Shown: piece after piece, positions 11,416-22,775 of the stretch
How the letters are laid out: each line of letters starts with the position of its first letter
Position numbering within the stretch: position 1 is the first letter of the stretch
Assembly: GCA_036365515.1 (NCBI GenBank)
Contig: CM070877.1
Location: forward strand, 61,644,975-61,708,974
Direction: 5' to 3'
Source of the DNA: Torymus aiolomorphi
Lineage: Eukaryota; Arthropoda; Insecta; Hymenoptera; Torymidae
DNA: 64,000 bases
Position numbers and translations under genes: made by a program
Notes under the pieces: model-generated
Database searches by the model: none
The model's input: the letters and a program-made list of their open reading frames with translations, nothing else
Told to the model about the DNA's origin: nothing

Positions 11416-12833
11416 AATTATAGGAATAGTTGAACCATCAGTAATTTCTTGTTACAAAAGGTTCAATAATACTAACAATTCAAATAATAACATTAAACGG
11501 TTTTTGATATTATCATTATAAAAAAAATATTTTTCAACCGTATACTGAGAAAAATTATAATTATTTCCAAAAGAAAAATTTAATTATATTGGTAAGTATT
11601 TTTGATAAAAAAGGAAGGTTAATAGGACGGAGTGATTTTTGTTAATTTTGGCTTGTTATTGCTCTTAGGCATCATTGTATTACCTTTCTTTGAAAATCTC
11701 AGCCGTTTTAAAAGTTCATTTTAAAACTCAAGATTTTTTTCTGGCATGAGTAGCATTCACATATTTGCATTAGAGAGTATGCGGTGTGTTATAGAGTAGA
11801 AAATTGCTTTACTCAATATAGTGCTGAATAGTGTATCTTGTAGGATGATCATGTTAGTATATGATGAAACTGATCACTTCCAATACATTATATTCGATTT
11901 AATCTTAGCAATGTGAGTACAGCTACCTAAATTCCTTCTTTCTTTTGTTCTTGAACTATTCATAAAATTTCTTTTATGAATGCGAACAATTTTTGTAGGC
12001 AAATACAATCTGATTTTGCATAAAATTGCAGTCAAATTTTTTTTATCTATGTTTGTTAGGGTTGCAAGGTTTAGGAATGGTTTTGTTTCGTTTTCTTTTG
12101 GATTAGTTCTATATTTTCTTATTCAAAGATAGATAGAATAATAAGTTATTAAATTAATCCCTTAAATGTTTTCTACTTTGTCACTAAATAATGAATTAAA
12201 TATTTCTATTATTTAATAACACATAATTTTTACAAATAAAACTTTTGCTTGTGTCACTGAGGTATTTTAATATGTAATCGCAATATTTTTGTTTGTTGTT
12301 GTTAAAAAAGAAAAGAACAATATATATTTTTTTTAATTGTCAACGATGTTATTGTTAGTCGTAGCATTACTTTTAAAATCTTTCATGTATGAATTTTTTT
12401 GCTTTCTTCGTAAAAAAAAAATTTCTTAGAATTTCATTATTCAAACTTATATTATTCCGATCGCATTTTTATAAAATTATTAGCTTTCTTAGGAAATATA
12501 GTTACTTTTCACAAAATTCTCACAAGTTGATACGAACAATTGTAGACAAACGGATAAGTGGTTATAATTTTAAATTGTATATTTGGTAAAATCTGGATCA
12601 CTTTAGGGTTAGTTGACCAAGAAGTAGGATGGTTTTGCTTCAAATGGAAAAGTTCAGCTGCAATTATAATTCTCTATTGCTGTATTAAATTTGGAAAAAT
12701 AAGAAGAGATTATGATAGATGTTAATATTGAGTATGTTGTCCATATCCTAAAACAAAAATGTTATGTTATTGTTTGTTATAATATTGTCTTTGCTTATTT
12801 TTCATAATTAGTTAAGATATTATTTTGTTCATT
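11416..12833. other. LTR-element interior without coding capacity
   Basis: AT-rich sequence between the gag-like ORF and the repeated polypurine tracts. This is where a polymerase gene would sit in an autonomous element, but I see no RT, protease, RNase H or integrase motif on the minus strand. The only open frame (12389-12589, plus strand) looks fortuitous. Confidence 0.6.
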
Positions 12834-14991
12834 TTAATAGCGTTGAAAATTCTTATTATGCTGATCCTTTTGAAATTTATTCATATTTGGTTTTTTAATA
12901 GGCCATGTTTTGTCTCCCTTTTTAAACTTTCTTCTGATAATAAATTTATTGTAGTAACCTTTAGATTTTAATTTTAATCTTGTATTTTTTACAAATTCTT
13001 TAAAATGTTTTTTATAATTAGATATCCATTTTAGTTTTTTGACGGTTTTATTAAATGTTACTTTGGTTAAAACTAACTGCAATTGGTGTACTTTATTAGG
13101 ATTTGTATTTAGATTTATTATTACGTTATGATCTTGATTATCAAAGGTCTCTTTTAGTTGACTTTTTTTCTCAAGCTGTTCTTGGTGTTCTTGATTATCA
13201 AATATTTTTAGATGACTTTTATTCTCTAAATGTTTTTTATGTTCTTGATTATCAAACCCTTCTTTTGATTGATTTTCATTTTCGAAAACTACTTTACTAT
13301 TATTTAATAAGTTCTTTAGATTTTTTGTATCATTTAAAAAAGACTCTTCTGAATGTATTGATGCTATATTCTCTTTTAACGAATTTTCAAGCGAGTTTTG
13401 TTGGAATTTAGTTTCCATTTGATCATCTTCGGATTCAAATGGTTCAGCTAAAGCAAAAGTTATGTCTAAAATGACTTTAAGATCATCATAAAAAGTTACT
13501 GTTTCCAACGAATTATTATCTTCTTTATTATTTTCATTCGAATTTTCATTTTTTTGGTTATTTATATCAGATTCATTAAAATCAATTACATTAATTTCAT
13601 CACAATCCTCATGAGTTTTTATATTAGATTCGTTGAAATTCATTTCTTCATTAGTCTCATCATTTTTTACAGTAGATTCAATAGAATCAATTAAATTTGT
13701 TTCCATAATTTCTTCAATTTCATGATTATTTTTGAAAATTTCGTTAAAGTCTATAAAATTAATTTCATTAGTATTTCCATGATTTTTTATAATCATATCA
13801 TTATCTTTTGGTTCATCAGAGATTTCATGTATTTTTATAAAAGGTACGATAATTGAATTGATTTCTTTATCATCATTAATTATTGTAGATTCCTCTATGA
13901 TATTTGTTTCCTATTTATTTTTATTTACTTTATTTTCTGTAATTAGTTCATTACTATTATACCTTTCAATATTCGTTGCATTAACTTTATTTTTCTGAAT
14001 TTTTGATTCGTTAATTGTTTCTTTTGTAACATTATGGTATGATTCAGCAGTATTAATACTCGGATATTATTTGATTTCCTCACGTTCTTCAGTAGTATGA
14101 TCTGGATTTTTACAAAGATCACAATGATTTCCCATTGCATTATATTGCATTATAAGATTTTTAAGTTTTCTGCAGTTGTCGACGTCATGCCCGATTCTTT
14201 TGCAATATTCACATTGAATTTTTTTTCTATTTACTGTATTGGGTTGTTGATTATTAAAAATCATATTTCTTCGTTTGTAATTTTGTTGTTTGATGTTATT
14301 GAATCTGTTTGTATTCCTTGAATTTTTTTGTGTGTGGTACGTGTATTTGTTTTCTAAACTTCTATAATTTGGGCTAATATTCGTGTAATTGGTATTCATT
14401 TTTAAACTTGTATTTCGATCTGGGCAATATGCTGCAGTATGTGTGACCGCTTTGCAAATTTGGCAAATTATTCTATTTCTTAAAATCGCACGCTTGCAAT
14501 CTGATACATCGTGGTCTTCTTCCTTACATAACGCGCACCACATTATTTTTTCGTTTATAGAGCAGTATATCATCCAATACCCGAGTTTATTGCATTTCGT
14601 GCATACTGCTGACAAGCAGTCTTTAGTTGAGTGACCCGTGCTTCCGCAATAATCACAATCAAGTTCATATTTCTTTACAATAGGCCATTGAGTAGCTGTA
14701 TGTCCTATGATTTGACAGTATTGGCAATAAACTTCATTTGTTTGGTTAAATGTACTTATCTACAGAATGTCCTCTATGATTACAGCGTTTACAGAAAAGT
14801 TCTATTTTATTTTTAGCATTCTTGCAAAAATATGATACATGATCTTCACTTTTACAAAAAACACAAACTGCATTAGAGCAAAACAATGCTTCGTGATATT
14901 GATCTCGGCAAATTTGACAATGAAATACTTTAGTATAATAATGGTTTTGTTGTTCAAAATTATAAAATATATTAGCTTGATTATTCATCAT
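12834..14991 (-). pseudogene. Gag-like protein with a tandem zinc-knuckle array and acidic/basic tail
   Basis: Read on the minus strand from 14991, the frame encodes about ten CX2CX4HX4C-like units. Examples are CQICRDQYHEALFC, CVFCKSEDHVSYFC, CDYCGSTGHSTKDC, CALCKEEDHDVSDC, CQICKAVTHTAAYC and CEYCKRIGHDVDNC. Three or four have lost a ligand: the final C is Y in unit 3 and W in unit 4, H is Y in unit 6, and the last unit lacks its final C. A frameshift lies near 14750-14765, and further stops or shifts at 14067 and about 13916. After the array comes an Asn/Glu-rich acidic segment (13796 to about 13100) with repeated FDNQEH and similar words, then a Lys-rich basic end stopping at 12834. Retroviral gag proteins usually have one or two knuckles, so ten is exceptional. 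A cellular CCHC protein captured by the element is an alternative. Confidence 0.6.
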
Positions 14992-14999
14992 CGCTTTTT

Positions 15000-16340
15000 C
15001 ATTTTATTAAATGTTCGTAATTATTATTGTAGTTTATTTTTGAATTTATCTTTTATTTTGTTTATTATTGTCTTTCTTTCATTTTCTCGTTTGAGTGTTG
15101 TTCATTTTCTTATTTTATTATGTTCCCTTTTGCAATGTTTTTTTTTATTGTAATTCTGTTTTTGTATGATTCTTCATTATAATATTCTTACTTTTATTGT
15201 AATACTTTTCGTTTGTTTAGTTATTTTTTATTATTATTTTGATTTCCTTATTTTGATTAAAAATGACTCGATTATTTTATACACTGATTATATCTCTCAT
15301 ATGTTTTCTATTTTGTATCGTGTAAATTCTCTATTATTTATTTCCTTTTATTTATTTCTCTTCATTCCTTTCTTACGTTTTATTCTTTATTCTTTTTATT
15401 TATGTATCAGTATGGTTAGTAATCTAGCCTTAAAACTCTTAGTTTCTTTTCGAAAGCGTTCGCTTATTATTATTGTTTACTAGTTTTTTTTAAATTTTGG
15501 ATCGCTTTGGGTCTTTTGTATGGTTATAATCCCTTTGTTTCCCTTATTTTCAGTACCTTCCTTAGTTGACATGACATATTACTCTTTTGTTTATGATATC
15601 TATAATGTTTCTTTTTAAATATGGTTTTATTATTAGTTCTACTGTTTTATGTGTATACTTATATTTTTGTAATTATTTATATTATTTTATAATTTGTTTA
15701 TTTGCTGCTTTTGTATCTCCATCTCTTCTATTTTCCATTCACTTTATTTTTCTTAGTGCTTTTATATCTTATTATTTAAAATACACTATTTATTTATACA
15801 CGGATTATTTAATTAATAATTTTTGTTTTAAATTATTATTCAATTTCCTTTCTTTTACGTTTAACCCTTTATTCTATTCTTTCTTTTTCCCGTATATATT
15901 TCCAACTTATTTGGCAATTATTCTTAATCTTTTTCCTATAATCTTTGTTTGTTCTTTTAATACTTTTGTTTATATATTGTAATGTTTCTCTTTTGTTTTA
16001 TTATTTTTCCTTTTAAATATTTTATTATTGATTTTTTTTTTCTCACTTGTCTTATTTTCTTTGACTGCTATTTTTTCCGTATAATATCTTTTGATTTCAA
16101 TATGTACTTTTATTTTGACACCTGCTATTTCACTTATAGTTTGTTATGAAATTTGTTGTTAATAACTCGACGAGCCGTACACGTTTATCTTTAGAAGTTT
16201 AAACGATTATGCTACAATAATCCTCTCAGCTTCTTACTGTAAAACGAGAAGCTCGGAAGCAGTTAGTAGTGATATTTCTTTTAGTAATTTTTAAATACTA
16301 TTCGTTTCCTCTCATTCCAGTCTTATTTTTCGTATAACTC
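15000..16340. other. T-rich (minus strand A-rich) decayed 5' region of the LTR element
   Basis: The plus strand is about three-quarters T and A with few C or G. Its long hydrophobic open frames (15166-15483, 15587-15982) are a composition effect. On the minus strand the sequence is Lys/Asn-coding with many stops, and may be the decayed N-terminal part of the gag-like gene. Confidence 0.45.
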
Positions 16341-16352
16341 TAGTGAATTTAC

Positions 16353-16456
16353 GTTCGATTTGTACCGGAACCAATGTGAAGTCCCGAGAAATAATTATTT
16401 TTATTCTTTTATTTTAAACAGTCTAGTGAACTAATGTTCGATTCGTACCGGAACCA
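16353..16456 (-). promoter_or_regulatory. Duplicated tRNA-3'-end-like primer-binding sequence
   Basis: Two copies, at 16353-16373 and 16436-16456, read GTTCGATT(C/T)GTACCGGAA followed by CCA. That has the form of a T-arm plus acceptor with terminal CCA. On the minus strand this is TGGTTCCGG..., as expected for a primer-binding site. The nearer copy lies about 39 bp inside the LTR edge rather than right next to it, which is unusual. The matching tRNA was not identified. Confidence 0.4.
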
Positions 16457-16495
16457 ATATGAAGTCCTGAGAAATAAGTGGAAATAAATAGTAAT

Positions 16496-17189
16496 TGGTT
16501 TTATGTATGTTTATTATATAAAATACAATAATTTATTTACCAATACAATCTGCTGGCTTCTGGTAGATCGATGCGTTGTAATTTTACTTACAATTCTTTT
16601 TCTATAATTGTTCTTTACGTTTAGAATTTACACTTGCTTTTATAAATTTACTATAAATAACTTATAAGATCTGCTTACTAGATGAGTAAGGCTTACGATT
16701 ACAATTTCAATAATTTATAAGATCTGCTTGCTAGATGAGTAAGGCTTACGATTTCAACTTCCTCGATGTGGTCTGAGTTTGACGGAGCTCTCCAGGTTTC
16801 TTGTACGCTGTGACTGATTCGCCTGACATACATGACTTCTTTTATAATACAAAATAATTAGGTTAAAGTTGGGCCCGGTGACGTATCGAATTCATCTTTT
16901 GACAACTTATGTATTACAAGTTTTCTGGGTCGTCGTACTTGCGAAATGCTGAGCATTGCAAAGTGTGGCCTTTCGACTGCCGCGGAGTTCGGTGGCTTGG
17001 ATGCTAGCTCGACCGTTTGTTAAAAACTGCATGCGTTGTCTTCCTGAGTGGGTGACTCTATACGTCACAAGGTCGCATAAGCAGAACGCTGCGTAGTATT
17101 AAGTTGCATTCTCGCTTTTATGTGTCAGGAAATATCTGATACTAATTATGCTTTTTCTTTAAAATGAGAATACGGCTCCGGGCGTAACA
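16496..17189 (-). repeat. Intact LTR (5' LTR on the minus strand)
   Basis: A 694-bp direct repeat of the interrupted left LTR. It preserves the unduplicated site (16605-16616) where the LINE inserted in its partner. Confidence 0.88.
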
Positions 17190-18440
17190 GGCAATATCGG
17201 TTAGTAATAGAATTTGAAAAACTTCAGAAATGAGTTTGCTCAAAATATTGAGGTGTAGGGCTTAAACGGACTCCAGATTCGGATTCTATGGACGGTGTTA
17301 TTATTCGAATATAATTGTTTTCACTAATATAAAATGGATACAACTTGTATTTAATGTACAAGCTGTATTCTGTACTAATTTTTCCATAAAGTTGTACGCT
17401 TTCTGAAAGTTATTAAGGTGATATTAAATACCGACATAATTTTCAAACGAGTACATCTCATGAAAATACCAATAGAATCATCCAAAAAAAAAATCTGAGT
17501 ATAGTACTAACTTATACGGAGCGCTTGACGAACGTATTTTTCCAAAAAAATGATAAGAATTTATTTAATTAAATAAAAACCGTACTGTCGGTAAGTAGGA
17601 ATCTGCAATTTACCTACTTTTTAAATGAGCATAGCTAACGAAAATGCTAATAGAATCACCCAAAAAAAATCCTGAATATAGTGTTTATTTGTACGGAGCG
17701 CTTGACGAAATTTTTTTTCCGAATAAACGCTTGAATGTTGATTTAAAAAATATTGAAATTCACGGTTTCATATGACCTAAAAGGGAATATTACAATAACA
17801 AAAAATTATTTAGATTAATTTGAATCAAAATAATTTTTTTTATTTTTATATATGATTCATGTTTTAACTTATTATTATTTTAATTTAACATTTTATAGAA
17901 GAAAAATTTGAAAATTAGTTTTTAAAGAAATGAATTTTGCAATTCTGTCAGCTTATTTGTTATGAGTGATCCGAAAACCATAAAAATCTTTTCAGCTTGT
18001 TTGGATAATAGCCCAGCTTCTTCTCATCATTAAAAAAAAGTAAATTTTAATATATTGATCTTGGACTAAGCTTGAAAATTTTTTCAACATTTTATCTACA
18101 ATTTTCCCTTAAAGTACTTATTATAGCCTTCATTTTAAGAGTATCCCCATCCCAATCGGTGAGTTCCAAAAGAAGATATTTTATTTTGTCCAGACATGTT
18201 CATTTGTGCCCACTGTGCGCCGTACGACGCACTCGTCTCGACACGTCTCTGACCCCGACAGGGACGTGAGAGCTCCCTTAGCAGGAACAACAGACATACG
18301 CAATCGTTGGGCGACTTCTGTTTTCGTTTTGGAACGTCTTGCGTGCCAGAGTTTTTTCAGTGTGTGTATGCTCGAGCGGCCCGACGCGTCGCGCGCTTGC
18401 TGGCTCTGTTTACTTCTCCCAACAACCCGACAATGGCCGA
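17190..18440 (-). repeat. Right arm of the long inverted repeat
   Basis: Reverse complement of 2960-4230. The LTR element ends exactly at the inner edge of this arm. Similarity becomes patchy outward of about 18220. The shared word GTGCCAGAGTTTTTTCAGTG occurs at 18344-18363 and, inverted, at about 3049-3068. Confidence 0.8.
17405..17790. repeat. Tandem duplication inside the right arm, period about 195 bp
   Basis: Two diverged copies contain AATAGAATCA(T/C)CCAAAAAA and TACGGAGCGCTTGACGAA, at about 17468/17650 and 17515/17691. The left arm lacks this block, so it was gained or lost after the arms arose. Confidence 0.75.
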
Positions 18441-18597
18441 GCGACCTGACAATGGCCGCTCGGTCGAACTTTTTTTACTAATTACATGCATATGAACGGA
18501 ATTTTAAACTGACAACTACAAAACTCAAATTCAAAGCCACAACTCAAGCCCGAAGGGCGGAAAATAAACATAAACGATTTTACCGTAACATATGAGT

Positions 18598-18673
18598 ATC
18601 GTAACGATAGCCGCGGTGGCTAAGGCGCGCAGCTACTTTTGTTCTATTCTTTTGGATCCGAGTTCGATCCTGG

Positions 18674-18717
<44 letters not shown>
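18598..18717 (+). mobile_element. tRNA-derived SINE-like element
   Basis: GATAGCCGCGGTGGCTAAGG resembles a tRNA 5' end with an A box (GTGGCTAAGGCG). GAGTTCGATCC at 18659-18669 fits a B box. A T-run of more than 40 bases (18674-18716) follows directly. The box spacing of about 45 bp fits a tRNA-like polymerase III promoter, but the cloverleaf is not preserved and the T tail is unusual. It could also be a decayed tRNA pseudogene. Confidence 0.5.
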
Positions 18718-18719
<2 letters not shown>

Positions 18720-19095
18720 TACGTAAAATTTTTTTTATTATATTATTATACAACACACATTTTTTATACTTCAATTTTTATTCTCTAGTAGAATTGAAAT
18801 TTTAATTGTAATTGATATATTTTTTTTTTTTTTTTAGAAAACATTACCAGTAAAATTGGCGTTTTTCAAAATTATTTTATTGAATGCGTTAATTTTATTG
18901 AAGTACTATGATATTTTGGATAACATTTGTTCAGTTATGAATATTTTGTCTCCTGAATAAATTAATTCACCGAGAGTAAATTAATTAAAAATATCGTTAT
19001 ATTTACTTTGTACGAAAGAATCCGTATTTAATTTATATATAAAATGCAATAAAGCACCGTCACAGTTTTTAATCGACGAATAATTAGAATATCGC

Positions 19096-20072
19096 TTAAC
19101 CCATTAAATCCCAAGCGGACATTTCTGAGTCGATTGGTTTTTGGCTCAGAAAACATGTAAAATTAACGGAAATCATTAAGGTTATAATGGTTTCCTATGT
19201 AAAAAGACCTGCTCTTTCCGAATGCGGCGTCAGAATTTTCAAAATTTCCATCAGAAATTTAATATGGCCGCTTAAATTTGACAAAAATTTTGATTTTTCA
19301 AAAATCGACTCTGGGGATATTTTTCAGTTTTACTTCAATGAATTGGTCCAAAACAATTTGTTATCGATATATTAGTTTCCAAAACGTTATTATAACAAAG
19401 TTGCATATAAATTTTCACAATATTCAAAATGGCTGACCCAATATGGTGGATATAGTAACAAAAATCAAACATATATGTAATAATAGATAAAACCATGTTT
19501 GAGTACTCATTTTATGGGTTTTCGATGTCGCTGAGTTCAAATTCACCATCAGATTTTACTTTTTCAAAATGGCGGATTCAAAATGACGACTAAAAATGTA
19601 CAAAAATTAATATTTTCATAAAACTTACATGTGGGTACTCATTTTATAGGTTTTCGAGGTCGCTGATTTCAAATTCACTATCAGATTTTACTTTTTCAAA
19701 ATGACAAATTCAAAATGGCGACTGAAATCGTACGAAAATTGATTTTTTCATAAAATTTACCTGTAGATACTTATTTTACAGGTTTTTAGGATCGCTAAAT
19801 TCAAAGTTTCTATCAGATTTTACTCTTTATAAATAATTATTTCAAAATTTCGACTAAAAATTAATTTCTTCATAAAGATACGTATATTCACTCATTTCAA
19901 AAGGATTTGAAATCACTATATTCAATTTTCCCATCAGATTTTATCATATAAAAATATATTTATTTGAAGATTCTGACGCCGGATGTGGAAAGAACATGTC
20001 AGGTCTTTTTACATAGGAAACCATCATCGACCAATCGACTCAGAAATGTCCGCTTGGGACTTAATGGGTTAA
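19096..20072. mobile_element. MITE-like element with TIRs and internal tandem repeats
   Basis: The termini TTAACCCATTAA and TTAATGGGTTAA are inverted. The inverted match continues inward through CCAAGCGGACATTTCTGAGT to the block reading AAAAAGACCTG. Inside are about four diverged tandem copies of a unit of about 125 bp, with words such as GTACTCATTTTATGGGTTTT and TCAGATTTTACTTTTTCAAA. There is no transposase; the short plus-strand frame at 19187-19375 has no motif. Confidence 0.75.
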
Positions 20073-20289
20073 CTGTATAACCGAAAGTGCGGAAATGCGC
20101 TTGTGCTTGAATTGTTTTATTTAAGCCTCAAAGAAACTAAAACGAAAATCCCAAGTCAAAATCTAATCTAAGTATTCATGTCAACTGTCGTGAGTGATAA
20201 TTTCAAGATCCCAGACATTTTTCATTTCACTTGCGCTCACTTATAAATTGATTATATATATATTTGCATGCATCAGTATATCTTAATCG

Positions 20290-20745
20290 AAGAATAATAA
20301 TTGTTGGAGAGAACACCAAGGACACTGTACGTCGACCGTAAGTACACCGTTATAATACGGTCCTTCGGTGAAATTTCGGAAAGACTCACGCACGGGTGAG
20401 TTCTTATGGTCTCTCAAAAGCACGTGAGTCAAGGCTCAACCACACGTTGGGTCGAGGCCACCTCGGACATAACAGAAGAGTTTGATTCGGAACACTCTAG
20501 AGCCTAGTTCATGCACAGGTAATATCGCTTTGTCCTAACCGCACTTTGGATTCGGATCGTCTCGTACTCGGATCGCCTCGCAGTCGGATCGCTTCGCACT
20601 CGCATAGATATTTGGACCGAACTCGGCCCGGGTTTGTGCACGGTATGTTGGCCACGGTTTCGTCACTCGTGAAACCGTCGCTACCTCGGCACTCGAATGG
20701 ACACTCGGAAAATGTCAGATCAGTTTGGCGCCCGGGCGAAAGAAG
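20290..20745 (+). repeat. GC-rich LTR/leader-like fragment with TGGCGCC site
   Basis: A CpG-rich stretch that contains short tandem repeats of TCGGATCGCCTCGCA-type words (about 20550-20605). It ends in CAGTTTGGCGCCCGGGCG at about 20724, and TGGCGCC is the usual start of a Gypsy-type primer-binding site. It is not similar to the copia LTR at 22776, so it probably belongs to a different LTR element fused to the copia remnant. Confidence 0.4.
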
Positions 20746-20763
20746 GTAAATACTTTGAAAGTA

Positions 20764-22738
20764 AAGATGTAAAATTTAATGAAAAATTTGTTCTGGAGAC
20801 AAATATAGTAAGAACAATATTAAGAATTGGGAACCAGCAGATACGAATATAGACAAGGACAGTTGGCTACTGAAATTTGCTGAGAAAGTAGATGAGAAAA
20901 TAACAGAGAATAACGAAACATCAATTTTGGAGGGAGAGATTAAAATAAAAAGAGGAAGGCCGAGAAAGAACAGACCTATAGATGAGAAACAAACAGAAAA
21001 TGTGGAAGAGAAATTAGAAAACTCAGAACAAGAAACAACATGTGCATTAGTTGCTAAATTGAATGAAGAATCAGTAAACTATAGAGAAGCAATGAGTACT
21101 AATGAACGAGATCAATGGAATCAAGCAGTTAAAGAAGAACTTAAATCAATGAATGACAATAAAGTATGGAAACTCGTAGAAAGGCCAAAAAGCACAGTAG
21201 ATGGAGAAAGACCAAATATAATAGATATTCGAAATGGGTACTAAAGAAAAAAAATGAAATAGACAAGATTAGATATAAAGCAAGATTGGTGATCAGAGGC
21301 TTTAAAGGACCAAAATAATTACGATCTGAGTGAAACATTTTCACCAGCATCCGGACCCTCCTGGATTAGATCGCTCCTGGCATATGCAAACAAATATGAC
21401 TTAGACTTGTACCAATTAGACGTGAAGACAACATTTCTAAATAGCAAATAGAAGAGAACACCTATATGGAAATCCCAGACGGCCTATAATGCTCTGATGA
21501 AATTAAAAGAACAGAAGTGTACAAACTTAAAAAAAAAATGCTCTGTATGGTTTGAAAATTAGTCCAAAGAAATGGAACGAAAAATTTACAACAGTGGCTG
21601 AAGAAATAGGTTTAAATAGCTGTAGTAGAGAACCCTGTTTATTTACAAAAGAATTGAAAATAAAATCGTAATCGTATTACTATATGTGGATGACATACTC
21701 ATGGCAAGTAGTGATAGAAGTGAAATAGAAGTGATTAAAGATAAATTAAAAGATAGATTCGAAATAACCGACTTAGGAGAACCACAAAGTTTTCTCGATA
21801 TGAAAATAGAAAGGAATAGAAAAAGATAGAGAAATTAAGCAAACGTTAGATAAGTACACAGAGAGACTGCTGAGAAGGTTTGGCTACAGCGGAATGCATC
21901 CACAGAAATCGCCCATGGTGACAAATCAAGTTAATAATAGAGAACAACGAGATAGAGAAGATGAAGAAAATGTAGAAAAGATAGAAAAGGCAAACAGTAG
22001 AGAGATATCCAAGTACAGAGAATTAGTTGGATCATTATTATACTTATCCAACACAGTTAGATAAGATACCACTCATGCAGTGAATGTACTTAGTCGACAT
22101 CAGGTTAATACAACTGAAGTAGAATGAACAATGGCTAAAAGAGTCTGCAGATATCTGAAGCACACACTAACACTTCGTCACATTTAAGGGTAGAACAGAC
22201 GAGTTAGAGGCATACTCAGATGCCAGCTTTGCATATTGCAAACGATCCAAAACAACGAGTGGATTGATAATTAGATTATACGGTGATCCAGTAGCTTGGA
22301 GGACACATAAACAAAATTATGTTGCTCTCTCAACCTGCCAAGCAGAATATGTAGTCATGAGTGAAGCGTATCAAGAAATGATATCGCTATATAATTCACT
22401 GACTATATTTATTAGAGAAGATCTTAAACCTACAAATCTGTACTGTGATAATAGAGCAGCACAATCAAGTACAAAAATAAGTGTTAGCAATAAACTAAGA
22501 CACATGTCAGAAGTAAAAGAGCATTATGTAAAAGAGTATGTTGAGAGAGGTTTAATTACAGTTAAATGGGTTCCTTGAAAGGAACAGTTGGACGATTTAT
22601 TCACAAAGGCCTTACCATTAGAAACACATAATAGATTAGCAATTAGAATATTAAATATAAATATAGACCAGTCAAAATTATATTTCCAATACTTATATTT
22701 ATGTTTGATTACAGATACTAAAGACCAGTCTAAATAGA
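20764..22738 (+). pseudogene. Ty1/copia polyprotein remnant (RT and RNase H)
   Basis: The recognisable order is that of a copia pol 3' half. The start of the RT domain is seen as NYREAMSTNERDQWNQAV and NDNKVWKLVERP (20927-21244), then LYQLDVKTTFLN at about 21410. LLYVDDILMAS at about 21680-21712 is the catalytic YVDD block. The RNase H piece has YSDASFA and SGLIIRLYGDPVAW (about 22215-22305), CQAEYVVMSEA and a C-terminal KEQLDDLFTKALPLE. The frame is broken by several stops and shifts: TAA at 21244, lesions near 21440-21540 and 21830, and a TGA after KWVP at 22576. Gag, protease and integrase are not visible upstream, so the element is 5'-truncated or deleted. Confidence 0.85.
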
Positions 22739-22765
22739 GAAGGATGAACACACTGGAAACTTCCT

Positions 22766-22775
22766 CGGGAGGGAG
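22766..22775 (+). promoter_or_regulatory. Polypurine tract of the copia element
   Basis: CGGGAGGGAG lies directly before the LTR start TGTTGG, as expected for plus-strand priming. Confidence 0.65.

Larger units (their letters stand above)
5468..17189 (-). mobile_element. LTR retroelement (minus strand) with gag-like but no visible pol
   Basis: Two direct repeats of about 694 bp form the LTRs. One is 16496-17189. The other is 5468-5587 plus 9911-10483, split by a LINE. On the minus strand the LTR runs TGTTACG...AAAACCA, with TG...CA ends. A polypurine tract abuts the left LTR at 10484-10500, and a tRNA-3'-end-like sequence lies inside the right LTR. The only coding region seen is the zinc-knuckle ORF on the minus strand (12834-14991). 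No reverse transcriptase, protease or integrase motif was found, so this copy appears non-autonomous. Flanking bases at 5463-5467 and 17190-17194 do not match, so no target duplication was found. Confidence 0.75.
2960..18440. mobile_element. Large degenerate TIR transposon hosting nested insertions
   Basis: Long inverted repeats, about 2960-4230 and 17190-18440, bound this interval. Inside the left arm is a broken minus-strand ORF at 4735-5470 of a transposon-associated family. An LTR element occupies 5468-17189, so little of the original interior remains. The outermost ends and target duplication are not clear because similarity fades beyond about 3000 and 18420. I infer a DNA transposon with unusually long TIRs; the superfamily is not identified. 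An inverted segmental duplication without transposition is the alternative. Confidence 0.55.

Noticed and set aside
14839..15982. Long hydrophobic plus-strand frames that look like multi-pass membrane proteins
   Set aside because: The DNA is extremely T-rich here and the opposite strand belongs to the gag-like gene region. Phe/Leu/Ile/Tyr-rich frames are a composition effect with no conserved motif.
16436..16456. A tRNA gene
   Set aside because: Only the T-arm/acceptor-like 3' end is present, including the CCA that eukaryotic tRNA genes do not encode. It fits a primer-binding site better.
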